Assembly: GCA_023458315.1 (NCBI GenBank)
Contig: JAEXAH010000147.1
Location: 1 to 12,694, forward strand
Origin: Pseudomonadota bacterium
GTDB taxonomy: Bacteria; Pseudomonadota; Alphaproteobacteria; Rhodospirillales; Magnetospirillaceae
Length of the DNA stretch: 12,694 nt
Direction: 5' to 3'
Of this stretch, positions 1-6,980 are shown piece by piece; the first letter of the stretch is position 1; each line of letters begins with the position of its first letter. The position numbers and the translations under genes were made by a program. Below the pieces are notes generated by a model. It worked only from the letters and a program-made list of their open reading frames with translations. It searched no databases and was not told where the DNA came from.

Positions 1-523
1 GACTATGGGAAAGCAGCAGCATCAATGCATTACGCGGCGGTTCCTCAAGCACTTTCAGAACCGCGTTGGCGGCATTGCGGTTCATGTCGTCGGCGGCGTC
101 GATGATCACCACCCGCCAGCCGCCCTCGGCCGGGGTCAGGGCCATGAAGCCGCCGATGCCGCGCACGTCGTCGATGACGATCTCGGTGCGCAGCTTGGTT
201 TTCTTGTCGTCGGACCAACCGCGCTGCACCACCTTGAGGTCGGCATGCCCCCCGGCCGAGACGCGGCGGAACACCGGATGGTCGGGCGATAGCGCCAGAC
301 TTTCCGGCCCACCACCGAACAGCCCGCCCCCACCCTCGCCGCCGCCGCTCAGCACGAAGCGGGCCATGCGATAGGCCAGGGTCGCCTTGCCGATGCCCTT
401 GGGGCCGCTCAGCAGCCAGGCATGGGCCAGACGGCCGGAATTCCAGGCGTCAAGAAAGGCGCGTTCGGCCTCGGCATGGCCGGTCAGGTCGGGATTGTCG
501 CGCGGATCGGGCGCGTCGTTCAT
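1..523 (-). CDS. holB: DNA polymerase III subunit delta' (partial, C-terminus beyond window)
   Basis: This encodes the first 174 residues of the delta' subunit of the clamp-loader complex, which helps load the beta sliding clamp onto primed DNA in the cytoplasm. The P-loop-like GPKGIGKAT lies at about residues 40-48. The strongly conserved IDAADDMNRNAANAVLKVLEEPP region lies at about 141-163. Between them is a glycine-rich stretch (about 60-72) and no cysteine, so the four-cysteine zinc module of the E. coli protein appears absent. The ATG at 523-521 overlaps the tmk stop (ATGA), which suggests translational coupling. The gene is cut by the left window edge. The tmk-holB order is common in bacteria and supports the call. 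The alternative, the gamma/tau subunit DnaX, is unlikely given this neighbourhood. Confidence 0.93.
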   Translation of the reverse strand, partial: MNDAPDPRDNPDLTGHAEAERAFLDAWNSGRLAHAWLLSGPKGIGKATLAYRMARFVLSGGGEGGGGLFGGGPESLALSPDHPVFRRVSAGGHADLKVVQRGWSDDKKTKLRTEIVIDDVRGIGGFMALTPAEGGWRVVIIDAADDMNRNAANAVLKVLEEPPRNALMLLLSHS

Positions 524-1161
524 GGCACGCAAAAGCCCAGAAGACGGCTTTTCACCGTGCGCAGGATGGCCTGATGCACATGGTCGGGACTGGCGGTGGC
601 GTCCACCACCGCGCAGCGGTCGCCATCCTGGCGGGCGATGTCCAGGAAACCCTGGCGCAGACGTTCGTGGAACGCCGTGCCCATGCGCTCGTAACGGTCC
701 TCGGCGCCGCCGCGCCCGCCCGCCCGCTTCAACCCCTCTTCCACCGGCAGATCCAGGATCAGCGTCAGGTCGGGTTTGAAGTCGCCGATGGCCAGACGGG
801 TCAGGCCGGTGATGAAATCCTTGGGCAACCCATGGCCGTAACCCTGGTACGCCAGGGTGGAATCGGCGAAACGGTCGCAGATCACCCAGGTGCCGCGGTC
901 CAGGGCGGGCCAGACGGTACGGGCCAGATGGTCACGCCGCGCGGCGGTGTGCAGCAACGCCTCGGTATGGGCGTCCCAGCGATCGACCGCGCCCGTCACC
1001 AGCAGGGCGCGGATGGCCTCGGCCCCCGGCGAACCGCCGGGTTCGCGGGTGGTCAGCACCTCGATTCCGGCACGCTCCAGCGCCTCGGCCAGCAGCCGAA
1101 GCTGAGTGGTCTTGCCGGCGCCCTCGCCGCCCTCGAAGGTGATGAACTGCCCGCGTTCCAT
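520..1161 (-). CDS. tmk: Thymidylate kinase
   Basis: The 213-residue product phosphorylates dTMP to dTDP with ATP, an essential cytoplasmic step in dTTP synthesis. The P-loop FEGGEGAGKTT spans residues 9-19, the REPGG motif is at 39-43, and the DRF motif with the following STLAYQG is at 96-107. An arginine/glycine-rich LID (RAGGRGGAEDRYE) is at about 146-158. Having the basic residues in the LID rather than in the P-loop fits the E. coli type of enzyme. The length is normal for the family. The ATG lies only 3 bp after the stop of the upstream carboxypeptidase, with a weak AAGGG before it. The gene's own stop overlaps the holB start by 4 bp, so all three are probably on one transcript. Confidence 0.97.
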   Translation of the reverse strand: MERGQFITFEGGEGAGKTTQLRLLAEALERAGIEVLTTREPGGSPGAEAIRALLVTGAVDRWDAHTEALLHTAARRDHLARTVWPALDRGTWVICDRFADSTLAYQGYGHGLPKDFITGLTRLAIGDFKPDLTLILDLPVEEGLKRAGGRGGAEDRYERMGTAFHERLRQGFLDIARQDGDRCAVVDATASPDHVHQAILRTVKSRLLGFCVP

Positions 1162-1164
1162 CCG

Positions 1165-2325
1165 TCAGCCCTTGGAGCCCCACAGGATCGAGCGCAGCGC
1201 GGCGCCCATGCGGCCCATGAAGCCCAGCTTTTCGACGTTGCCGCCCGCCAGCAGCGGCAGTTCCACCGTTTGGACGCCGGGGGCGGTGATCACCAGCTTG
1301 CCCACCGTTTGCCCGGCCTTGACCGGCGCGGCGATGGGGCCGTCATAGACGGCGGTGACTTTCATGTCGCGGCGGGCCTTGCGCGGCATGGTGACTTCCA
1401 GTTTGTCACCGGCCACCAGCGGCACGGTGGCGGCGGTGCCCAGCCAGACCTCGGCATCGGCGACCACGTCGCCAGCCTTGAACAGCGCGTAATTCTCGTA
1501 TTCGCGGAACGCCCATTCGATCAGGCGCTCGCTCTCCTCGGCGCGCTCCTTCATGCTCTTCAGGCCGTTGATGATCATGATCACCCGGCGCTCGCCGCGC
1601 TTGACCGTGCCCACCAGACCGTATCCGGCGGCCTGGGTGTGGCCGGTCTTCAGACCGTCGGCGCCCGACACCGCATACAGCAGCGGGTTGCGGTTGCCCT
1701 GCTTGATGCCGTTGAAGGTGAATTCGCGCTGCGAATAGATGGGGAAGTATTCCGGGTAATCGTTGATCAGGTGACGGGCCAGCACCGACAGATCGCGGGC
1801 GGTGGTCAGGTGATCGGGGTCCGGCAGGCCCGAGGCGTTGCGGAAGGTGGTGTTGCGCATGCCGATCTGGCGGGCGCGGCGGGTGGCCTCCTCGGCGAAG
1901 GCTTCCTCGCTGCCCGCATAGGCTTCGGCCAGCACCGAGCAGGCGTCGTTGCCCGACTGGATGATGACGCCGTGGATCAGTTCGTCCACCGTCGGGGTCG
2001 AATTGACCGGCAGGAACATCAGCGAGCCGCCGGACTTGACGTGCTTGCGCCACACGGTTTCCGACACCGGCAGGCGGTCCGACAGCTTCCAGCTTCCTTC
2101 CTTGAGCTTCTCGAAGACCAGATAGGCGGTCATCAGCTTGCTCATGGACGACGGAACCATCAGTTCGTCGGCGTTCTTTTCCAGCATCACCGTGCCGGTC
2201 TTGTAATCGATCAGGATGGCCTGACGCGCCGAAGTCTCGATGGTATCGGCGTGCGCCCCCTGGGCGCCCATCACCAGAAGCACGAAAGCGGCCAGCAGCG
2301 GCCGGCGGAAAGTCTTGGACGTCAT
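1165..2325 (-). CDS. D-alanyl-D-alanine carboxypeptidase (peptidase S11, low-molecular-mass PBP)
   Basis: This periplasmic penicillin-binding protein is expected to remove the terminal D-Ala from peptidoglycan stem peptides. With the chosen ATG at 2325 it has 386 residues. An N-terminal signal peptide (MTSKTFRRPLLAAFVLLVMG...) has a likely cleavage site after AHA near residue 27. The three S11 active-site motifs are intact: SMSK with nucleophile Ser60 and Lys63, SGN at 124-126, and KTG at 226-228. A beta-rich C-terminal domain follows, as in DacA/DacC/DacF proteins, ending in a segment (GRMGAALRSILWGSKG) that could act as an amphipathic membrane anchor. A longer frame upstream to 2388 exists but would put about 21 charged residues ahead of the signal peptide. 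Which Dac paralogue it is cannot be decided here. Confidence 0.95.
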   Translation of the reverse strand: MTSKTFRRPLLAAFVLLVMGAQGAHADTIETSARQAILIDYKTGTVMLEKNADELMVPSSMSKLMTAYLVFEKLKEGSWKLSDRLPVSETVWRKHVKSGGSLMFLPVNSTPTVDELIHGVIIQSGNDACSVLAEAYAGSEEAFAEEATRRARQIGMRNTTFRNASGLPDPDHLTTARDLSVLARHLINDYPEYFPIYSQREFTFNGIKQGNRNPLLYAVSGADGLKTGHTQAAGYGLVGTVKRGERRVIMIINGLKSMKERAEESERLIEWAFREYENYALFKAGDVVADAEVWLGTAATVPLVAGDKLEVTMPRKARRDMKVTAVYDGPIAAPVKAGQTVGKLVITAPGVQTVELPLLAGGNVEKLGFMGRMGAALRSILWGSKG

Positions 2326-2425
2326 CGCCACGGGAACCTCGGTAACAAAGCGAAACGGATCATGCGAAGGCTTTTGCCTAAGCCGCAAATGCGTCGGAAT
2401 CAGGGCAAAGGCCGCCCTGTCCCGA

Positions 2426-3403
2426 TCAATCGACGATCACCCGGGCATCCTGTTGCCCGGCGGCGATCACCGAATTCAGCAGCCGGTCGGCCTCGTCCAC
2501 GTTGCCCAGCGGGCCGAAGCGCACGCGGTAGACGGTCTGGCCCTTGACCGAGGCCGACTGGATTTGCGGCTGCCCCACCCCCGACAGCCGCGCTTGCAGG
2601 CGCAGGGCGTTGTCGTGGCGGCTGAACGAACCGGCCTGAACATAGATGGCGCTGGACCGCACCGGCACCGTCTGCACCTCTTGGGCGGCCAGTTCGCTTT
2701 CGACGCGTTCGACGGCGACGGTGGCACGGCTGGGGCCTTCGGCCCTGGCGGTCTGCACCGGCCGCGCCTGTTCGCGGCTGCCGGGCGGCGGCAGGGTTTC
2801 GGCGGTGACGCTTTCGCGCGGCGCGGCGGCCACCTGCGGCGCCTCGTTGGGGCCGCCCGACGGTTTGGCCTTGCCCGCCAGCACCCGGCTTTCATCGGCC
2901 AGGATCTGCACGCGAACCTTGGCGGTGCCCTGCCCCTCCATGCCCAGCAACTCGGCCGAACGGCGCGACAGGTCGATGATACGACCGTTGACGAAAGGTC
3001 CGCGATCGTTGACGCGCACCACCAGCGAACGGCCGTTTTCCAGGTTGGTGACGCGCACCACCGACGGCATGGGCAGGGTTTTGTGGGCGGCGGTGACGGC
3101 GTTCTGGTCGAAGGTTTCGCCGTTGGCGGTCATCTTGGCGTGGAAATTGGGGCCATACCACGAGGCGATGCCGGTTTCGTCGTAATCGAAATCCTCGCGC
3201 GGGTAGTACCACACGCCGCCCACCTGATAGGGCTTGCCCACCTTGTAGGTGCTGGCGGCGCCGGTGGCGGCGGGCGCCTCGTCGCCGGACGTGGCCTTCT
3301 TGGCGACGTGGCCGAACAGGTTGGCCTCGGCGCAGCCCGACAGCAGCGCCGTCGTCAGCAACAGCGCGGCAACGCGACCGCCACGCGGAAACCTCCGCAT
3401 CAT
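2426..3403 (-). CDS. rlpA: RlpA septal-ring lytic transglycosylase (lipoprotein with SPOR domain)
   Basis: This is a 325-residue outer-membrane lipoprotein that, in characterised homologues, cleaves peptidoglycan strands lacking stem peptides at the division septum. The signal peptide ends in a lipobox LLSGC, giving lipid-modified Cys24. A double-psi beta-barrel spans about residues 78-168. It contains Glu96 (NGE), His107 (AAH) and Asp133 (VNDRGPF), matching the conserved acidic and histidine residues of active RlpA enzymes. A linker rich in Pro, Ala and Glu (about 170-250) leads to a C-terminal SPOR domain (about 251-325), which binds denuded septal glycan. The start at 3403 follows an AGGGGGA ribosome site; a second ATG comes directly after it. 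The gene lies between mltB-like and carboxypeptidase genes on the same strand. Confidence 0.94.
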   Translation of the reverse strand: MMRRFPRGGRVAALLLTTALLSGCAEANLFGHVAKKATSGDEAPAATGAASTYKVGKPYQVGGVWYYPREDFDYDETGIASWYGPNFHAKMTANGETFDQNAVTAAHKTLPMPSVVRVTNLENGRSLVVRVNDRGPFVNGRIIDLSRRSAELLGMEGQGTAKVRVQILADESRVLAGKAKPSGGPNEAPQVAAAPRESVTAETLPPPGSREQARPVQTARAEGPSRATVAVERVESELAAQEVQTVPVRSSAIYVQAGSFSRHDNALRLQARLSGVGQPQIQSASVKGQTVYRVRFGPLGNVDEADRLLNSVIAAGQQDARVIVD

Positions 3404-3443
3404 ATGGTGTCCCCCTGGGTCATACGCCGAATATCTTGATAAC

Positions 3444-4433
3444 TTACTTGCCGCCGATCTTCTCCGCAAGATGGCCTGCGGCCAACGCGAAGGAGGTCGA
3501 GCGGTTCCACTTCATGACGACGCGGAAATTGTCATAGACCAGAAAGGCGGCGCCGTTGCCGTTATCGGGGCGAATGATCGCGCCTTCCAGGTCGGTCTTG
3601 GGCAGCGGCTTGCCGTTGGCGGCCTTGACGCCCAGCTTGGCCCATTCGGTGACGGCCCGCTTCTGGTCCAGGCCGATCAGGCGCGGCGAGAAATTGGCGG
3701 GCAGCTTGACCGGACGGCCCCAGGTTTCGTCACCGCGCCAGCCGCTTTTCGACAGGTAATTGGCGGCCGAGGCCAGCACGTCGGCCCGGGTGGTCCAGAT
3801 GTCGCGGCGGCCGTCGCCGTCCCAATCCTCGGCGAAATTCAGGAAGGACGACGGCATGAACTGGCACTGCCCCATGGCGCCCGCCCACGATCCCAGCATG
3901 GCCGGGGCGGTGATGTGGCCCTCGTCGATGATCTTGAGGGCGTTCATCAACTCGCCGCGGAAATAGGTCGAGCGACGGCCGTCATAGGCCAGGGTGGCCA
4001 GCGAGGCGACCACCGGATAGCCGCCGGTGACACGGCCGTAATCGGTTTCGATGCCCCACAGGGCGACGATGTATTTCGGCTGCACGCCGTAACGCTTTTC
4101 GATCTCGGCCAGAACCGCGCGGTTCTCGGCCAGCATGCGCCGCCCCTTCTCCACCTTCTGCGGGCTGACCACCCGGGCCAGGTAATCCTGAAGGGTGAAG
4201 GTGAATTCCGGTTGCTTGCGGTCAAGCTCGATCACCCGGTCGATATGCTGGACGCCATCCAGGGCGGCGGCGGCGGTCTGCGGCCGGATGCCGCGCGCCA
4301 CCGCGTCGGCCTGCAATTCCTGCAAGAACGCCGGGAAGTCCTTTTCCTGGGCCTGAACGGCGCCCCCCCACGTCAAAGCCAGCGTCGCGGCGCCCGCCGC
4401 GAGAAGCGTTCCGATGGTGCGGGCCTTGGTCAT
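3444..4433 (-). CDS. Lytic murein transglycosylase, MltB family (SLT_2)
   Basis: This is a 329-residue periplasmic enzyme expected to cut the MurNAc-GlcNAc bond of peptidoglycan to a 1,6-anhydro product. An N-terminal signal peptide appears to end after AVQA (residue 28). There is no lipobox, so this is a soluble form, unlike E. coli MltB. The catalytic glutamate is Glu129 in ALWGIETDYG. Other family signatures are GSWAGAMGQCQFMPSSF (about 181-197) and the WDGDGRRDIW segment (about 204-213). A C-terminal region of about 80 residues completes the protein. The ATG at 4433 follows an AGGGG and places the signal peptide at the N-terminus; the longer frame to 4610 lacks this. It lies 40 bp upstream of rlpA, so two glycan-cleaving enzymes are probably co-expressed. 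Confidence 0.94.
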   Translation of the reverse strand: MTKARTIGTLLAAGAATLALTWGGAVQAQEKDFPAFLQELQADAVARGIRPQTAAAALDGVQHIDRVIELDRKQPEFTFTLQDYLARVVSPQKVEKGRRMLAENRAVLAEIEKRYGVQPKYIVALWGIETDYGRVTGGYPVVASLATLAYDGRRSTYFRGELMNALKIIDEGHITAPAMLGSWAGAMGQCQFMPSSFLNFAEDWDGDGRRDIWTTRADVLASAANYLSKSGWRGDETWGRPVKLPANFSPRLIGLDQKRAVTEWAKLGVKAANGKPLPKTDLEGAIIRPDNGNGAAFLVYDNFRVVMKWNRSTSFALAAGHLAEKIGGK

Positions 4434-4515
4434 GGTCAACCCCTGTTCGTCCTGGCAAGCAAAGCCGCACCCTGCCACATCCGCCCTGATGGGGGCAACC
4501 ATATGCGGGATATAT

Positions 4516-5301
4516 TTACGGCGCGGGATACAAGCTGTCGCTCCAGCCGCGCAGGCGGTAATAGGCCAGACCGGCCCATTCGTGCAGCGCGGCGCGCAAG
4601 GCCGCGGCATTGGCGCCCAGGCGGAAGCCCCACCCGGCGGACCCCAGGCCGGTGCGGTGATCGACCGGATAGGGCACGACCGACCACCCCGCCGCGCGAA
4701 AGGCCCCCACCGCGCGCGGCATGTGCGCCGCCGACGTCACCAGCAGCCAGCTTTCGCCCGCGCCGGGCATGGCCAGGGGCTTGGCGAACAGCGCGTTCTC
4801 GCGGGTATTGCGCGACTGGTCCTCGTACAGCACGCGGCCATCGGCCACGCCCAGGCGGGCCAGCAATTGGGCGGCGTAATGGGCTTCCTTGACATCCTGG
4901 CGGCGGAAATCGCCGGAGCCGCCGGTAAACACCACCTTGGCCTCGGGGTGGCGGCGGGCCAGTTCCACCAGGGCGGTGATCCGCTCGGCCGCACCGCCCA
5001 ACACCGGCCGCCCCCGTTCCTGGGAACGCACCGGATCGACCGAGCCGCCCAGGACGACGATGCCGTCAACCCGGGCCGGGCTTTCCCGATATTCCGGAAA
5101 ACGGTTTTCCAGCGGCCGCAACAGCCAGTCGCTCCACGGCGGCACCGCCAGCGCCAGCAAGGCGGCCACGGTCGCCGCCAACAGCCGACGTCCGGCCCGG
5201 ACCCGGCCGCGCCACATCAGGGCCAGCGCCAGCAGCAGCGCCACCAGCGCCAGATCCAGCGGCGACAGCAGCATTTCGACCATCTTGCCGACGACGAACA
5301 C
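4516..5301 (-). CDS. YdcF/SanA-like DUF218 membrane protein
   Basis: With the chosen start the product has 261 residues. Two hydrophobic segments at the N-terminus (LDLALVALLLALALMW and LLAATVAALLALAVPPW) anchor it in the inner membrane. They are followed by a DUF218 domain: VVLGGS near its start, then EAKVVFTGGSGDF, then EDQSRNTRENALFAK, then a SAAHMPRA motif. Family members (YdcF, SanA, ElyC) are linked to envelope integrity and peptidoglycan or lipid-carrier metabolism, but the biochemical reaction is not settled. The start chosen is a GTG at 5301 with AAGGGGG about five bases ahead. An ATG at 5283 is possible but has no good ribosome site. It lies 82 bp upstream of the MltB-family gene on the same strand and may head this gene row. 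Confidence 0.87.
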   Translation of the reverse strand: MFVVGKMVEMLLSPLDLALVALLLALALMWRGRVRAGRRLLAATVAALLALAVPPWSDWLLRPLENRFPEYRESPARVDGIVVLGGSVDPVRSQERGRPVLGGAAERITALVELARRHPEAKVVFTGGSGDFRRQDVKEAHYAAQLLARLGVADGRVLYEDQSRNTRENALFAKPLAMPGAGESWLLVTSAAHMPRAVGAFRAAGWSVVPYPVDHRTGLGSAGWGFRLGANAAALRAALHEWAGLAYYRLRGWSDSLYPAP

Positions 5302-5448
5302 CGATTCCCCCTTCCCGTTCCGCCTTTCCCTATGCCAGTTCGCGCCCACGGTGTCACCCGCCACGCGCCCCACCCGCGCGGGGGTTGCGTTTTACAGGAC
5401 GCCGTCATTCATGTTACACGGGCGTCGGTTGATTGAAGCGGAGGGACG
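5302..5448. promoter_or_regulatory. Divergent intergenic region
   Basis: This 147-bp gap separates the minus-strand YdcF-like gene from the plus-strand carbonic anhydrase gene, so it should carry promoters for both directions. On the plus strand TTTACA at 5391-5396 is followed after 17 bp by TTACAC, but the second hexamer matches the consensus poorly. A strong ribosome site (GGAGGG, about 5440-5445) precedes the carbonic anhydrase ATG. No clear operator was seen. Confidence 0.35.
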
Positions 5449-6078
5449 ATGGATACGCTCATCGAAGGCTTTAAGCGGTTTCGCGGGCTGTATTTCGAGG
5501 AACACCGCCGATTGTTCGAGGCCCTGGCCCAGCGCGGTCAGACGCCGAAGGTCCTGTTGATCGGCTGCTGCGATTCCCGCGTCGATCCCGCCATCATCTT
5601 CGACGCCCAGCCGGGCGAGATGTTCGTGCTGCGCAACGTCGCCAATCTGGTGCCGCCCTATGCCCCCGACCAGGGACACCACGGTACCTCGGCGGCGGTG
5701 GAATTCGCCATTCGCGGCCTGGAGGTCGAGCACATCGTCGTCCTGGGCCACGCCCGTTGCGGCGGCGTGCGCGCCCTGATCGAAGGCAACGGCAGCACCG
5801 ACGGCACCGACTTCATCCAGGGCTGGATGCATATCGCCCGTTCGGCCCGCGACCGCGCCCTGGCCCTGACCCTGTCGGCCGGCCAGCCCATCGAGGCCGC
5901 CCGCCGCATGTGCGAACAGGAAACCGTCGCCATCTCGCTGGCCAATCTGATGACCTTCCCCTGGGTGCGCGAACGGGTCGAACAGGGCCGCCTGATGCTG
6001 CACGGCTGGTTCTTCGACCTGGAATCGGGAGAATTGTTCCGCCTGGACCCCATTTCCAACACGTTCCAGGCCGTCTGA
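5449..6078 (+). CDS. Beta-class carbonic anhydrase
   Basis: The 209-residue zinc enzyme interconverts CO2 and bicarbonate in the cytoplasm. The conserved C-x-D-S-R motif appears as CCDSRVDP, with Cys40 the expected zinc ligand and the Asp42/Arg44 dyad. The other ligands, His101 and Cys104, lie in VVLGHARCGGV. The VLRNVANLVPP segment (60-70) is also typical of the class. The length fits the bacterial family (CynT/Can type); the physiological role, whether bicarbonate supply or pH control, cannot be told from sequence. The ATG has a clear GGAGGG a few bases upstream. The gene stands alone on the plus strand, facing an unrelated membrane-protein gene. Its stop codon lies inside a 13-bp tandem duplication. 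Confidence 0.96.
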   Translation: MDTLIEGFKRFRGLYFEEHRRLFEALAQRGQTPKVLLIGCCDSRVDPAIIFDAQPGEMFVLRNVANLVPPYAPDQGHHGTSAAVEFAIRGLEVEHIVVLGHARCGGVRALIEGNGSTDGTDFIQGWMHIARSARDRALALTLSAGQPIEAARRMCEQETVAISLANLMTFPWVRERVEQGRLMLHGWFFDLESGELFRLDPISNTFQAV

Positions 6079-6092
6079 CCAGGCCGTCTGAC
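6067..6092. repeat. Tandem 13-bp duplication at carbonic anhydrase stop
   Basis: CAGGCCGTCTGAC occurs twice back to back (6067-6079 and 6080-6092). The first copy includes the carbonic anhydrase stop codon; the second gives a second TGA that is out of use. It is probably a simple slippage duplication. Confidence 0.8.
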
Positions 6093-6101
6093 GAAGGGGG
6101 G

Positions 6102-6119
6102 GGCCGCCGCAAGGCGGCC
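6102..6119. terminator. Hairpin between convergent genes
   Basis: GGCCGCC (6102-6108), a GCAA loop and GGCGGCC (6113-6119) form a perfect 7-bp stem between the ends of two convergent genes (stops at 6078 and 6126). On the minus strand the stem is followed by a run of C rather than T, and on the plus strand by GACCC. It may help termination in both directions but is not a classic intrinsic terminator. Confidence 0.45.
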
Positions 6120-6125
6120 GACCCG

Positions 6126-6674
6126 TCACACCTCCGGCATCATGCTCAGGTCGCCGGGACCGCCGTTGTCCGAGCGGTTTCCCAGGTGAATCTTCAATCC
6201 CGGCGCCGGGATATAGGCGATGAAGCGTTCGGCCGCCATGGCGGCACGGCGGCGCACCAGCGCCGTCTGGAACACCAGCAACGCCACGACGTCCACGCAA
6301 AAGAACAGCAGGGCGAAGCGCATGGCCGCCTCGCTCAACGCCGCCATCAGCGGAATGGCGAACATCACCGGCAAAAAGGCGTAAAGCCCGGCATCGCGCC
6401 ACCTTTTGGCCCGCACCACCGCGGCGGCGGCCGCCGCCGCCGGTGACTTCAGCACCAGATCGACACCGGCATCCCGCACCAATTGCGCCGCCAGTTGGGC
6501 ATAGCTGCGCGGGAAATTATCGAAATCCGCCTTCAACCACAGCCCGTCGCCCGCCGCTTCGAATCGGGCGAAAACGGTGTCCATGGGCCAACGCTCACGC
6601 GGGATATGCGGGCGGATCACCTTGAACACGGCGCGGGAAAAATCGGATTCGGGTTGTTGCGGCAGACTGACCAT
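6126..6674 (-). CDS. Hypothetical two-helix membrane protein
   Basis: The family is not recognised. With the ATG at 6674 the product has 182 residues. An N-terminal soluble part of about 85 residues contains ERWPMDTVFARFEAAGDGLWLKADFDNFPRSYAQLAAQL. An alanine run (SPAAAAAAAVV) follows, then two adjacent hydrophobic stretches (LYAFLPVMFAIPLMAAL and FALLFFCVDVVALLVFQTALV) that probably form a transmembrane hairpin. A C-terminal tail of about 45 residues contains ERFIAYIPAPGLKIHLGNRSD. The start is uncertain: the frame is open back to a TTG at 6731 and no convincing ribosome site was found before the ATG. Codon use matches the neighbours, so it is probably a real chromosomal gene. It converges on the carbonic anhydrase gene. 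Confidence 0.72.
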   Translation of the reverse strand: MVSLPQQPESDFSRAVFKVIRPHIPRERWPMDTVFARFEAAGDGLWLKADFDNFPRSYAQLAAQLVRDAGVDLVLKSPAAAAAAAVVRAKRWRDAGLYAFLPVMFAIPLMAALSEAAMRFALLFFCVDVVALLVFQTALVRRRAAMAAERFIAYIPAPGLKIHLGNRSDNGGPGDLSMMPEV

Positions 6675-6980
6675 GACCCGGTCATGATGCCGCAAACGCC
6701 CCCGCTTTTCCAGTCTCCTGGCCAAGCTCAAGCAATGGACTAACGTTCCAGCATCAACTTCAATGCTTGAGAATTTTCCCGCATATCATTGTTTTTAAAT
6801 GATTAAACAGGGGAACCTCATCCGGTCGCACAAGCCCCTGCACCGGGGCAGTTAAAGTAAAATAAAAGCTCTCCGACAGGGAAAATATTGCCTATGGCGA
6901 TAGGCAAAACAAACCCATGGACAGAGGAGACGTTTTTAACAATAAATTTCTCTCGGTTATTCTTTGTGGGATCGTGCGAC
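6675..6980. other. AT-rich intergenic region between divergent genes
   Basis: This 306-bp stretch without a confident gene separates the minus-strand membrane-protein gene from the plus-strand OmpA-domain gene. Its first 57 bp could be coding if the minus-strand gene starts upstream at the TTG at 6731. It is clearly more AT-rich than its surroundings, especially 6772-6805, 6851-6890 and 6935-6965, so promoters are likely here. A TAAAAT hexamer sits at 6858-6863 but has no good -35 partner. Two inverted repeats are present: 11-bp arms with one mismatch at 6727-6737/6761-6771, and perfect 8-bp arms at 6888-6895/6900-6907. Confidence 0.5.
6888..6907. repeat. Perfect inverted repeat upstream of OmpA-domain gene
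   Basis: TTGCCTAT (6888-6895) and ATAGGCAA (6900-6907) are perfect inverted copies separated by GGCG. The site lies about 75 bp before the chosen start of the OmpA-domain lipoprotein gene, within AT-rich DNA. It could be an operator or an RNA hairpin in the leader. Confidence 0.5.

Noticed and set aside
2401..2419. Hairpin CAGGGC/GCCCTG between rlpA and the carboxypeptidase gene
   Set aside because: The stem is only 6 bp, has no T-run on the minus strand, and the two genes probably share a transcript, so it was not called a terminator.
574..2547. A 657-codon open frame on the plus strand
   Set aside because: It runs antisense to tmk and the carboxypeptidase, both of which have all catalytic motifs. 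Long antisense frames are common in GC-rich DNA, and its translation is low-complexity His/Gly/Ala-rich.
4434..4610. Longer start for the MltB-family protein
   Set aside because: It would put 59 residues before a clear signal peptide and overlap the YdcF-like gene.
2240..5436. Further long plus-strand frames (2240-3439, 3249-4892, 4414-5436)
   Set aside because: They are antisense to rlpA, the MltB-family gene and the YdcF-like gene, show no domain pattern, and overlap one another.
6785..6803. Short inverted repeat ATCATT/AATGAT
   Set aside because: Six-base arms in very AT-rich DNA are expected by chance.
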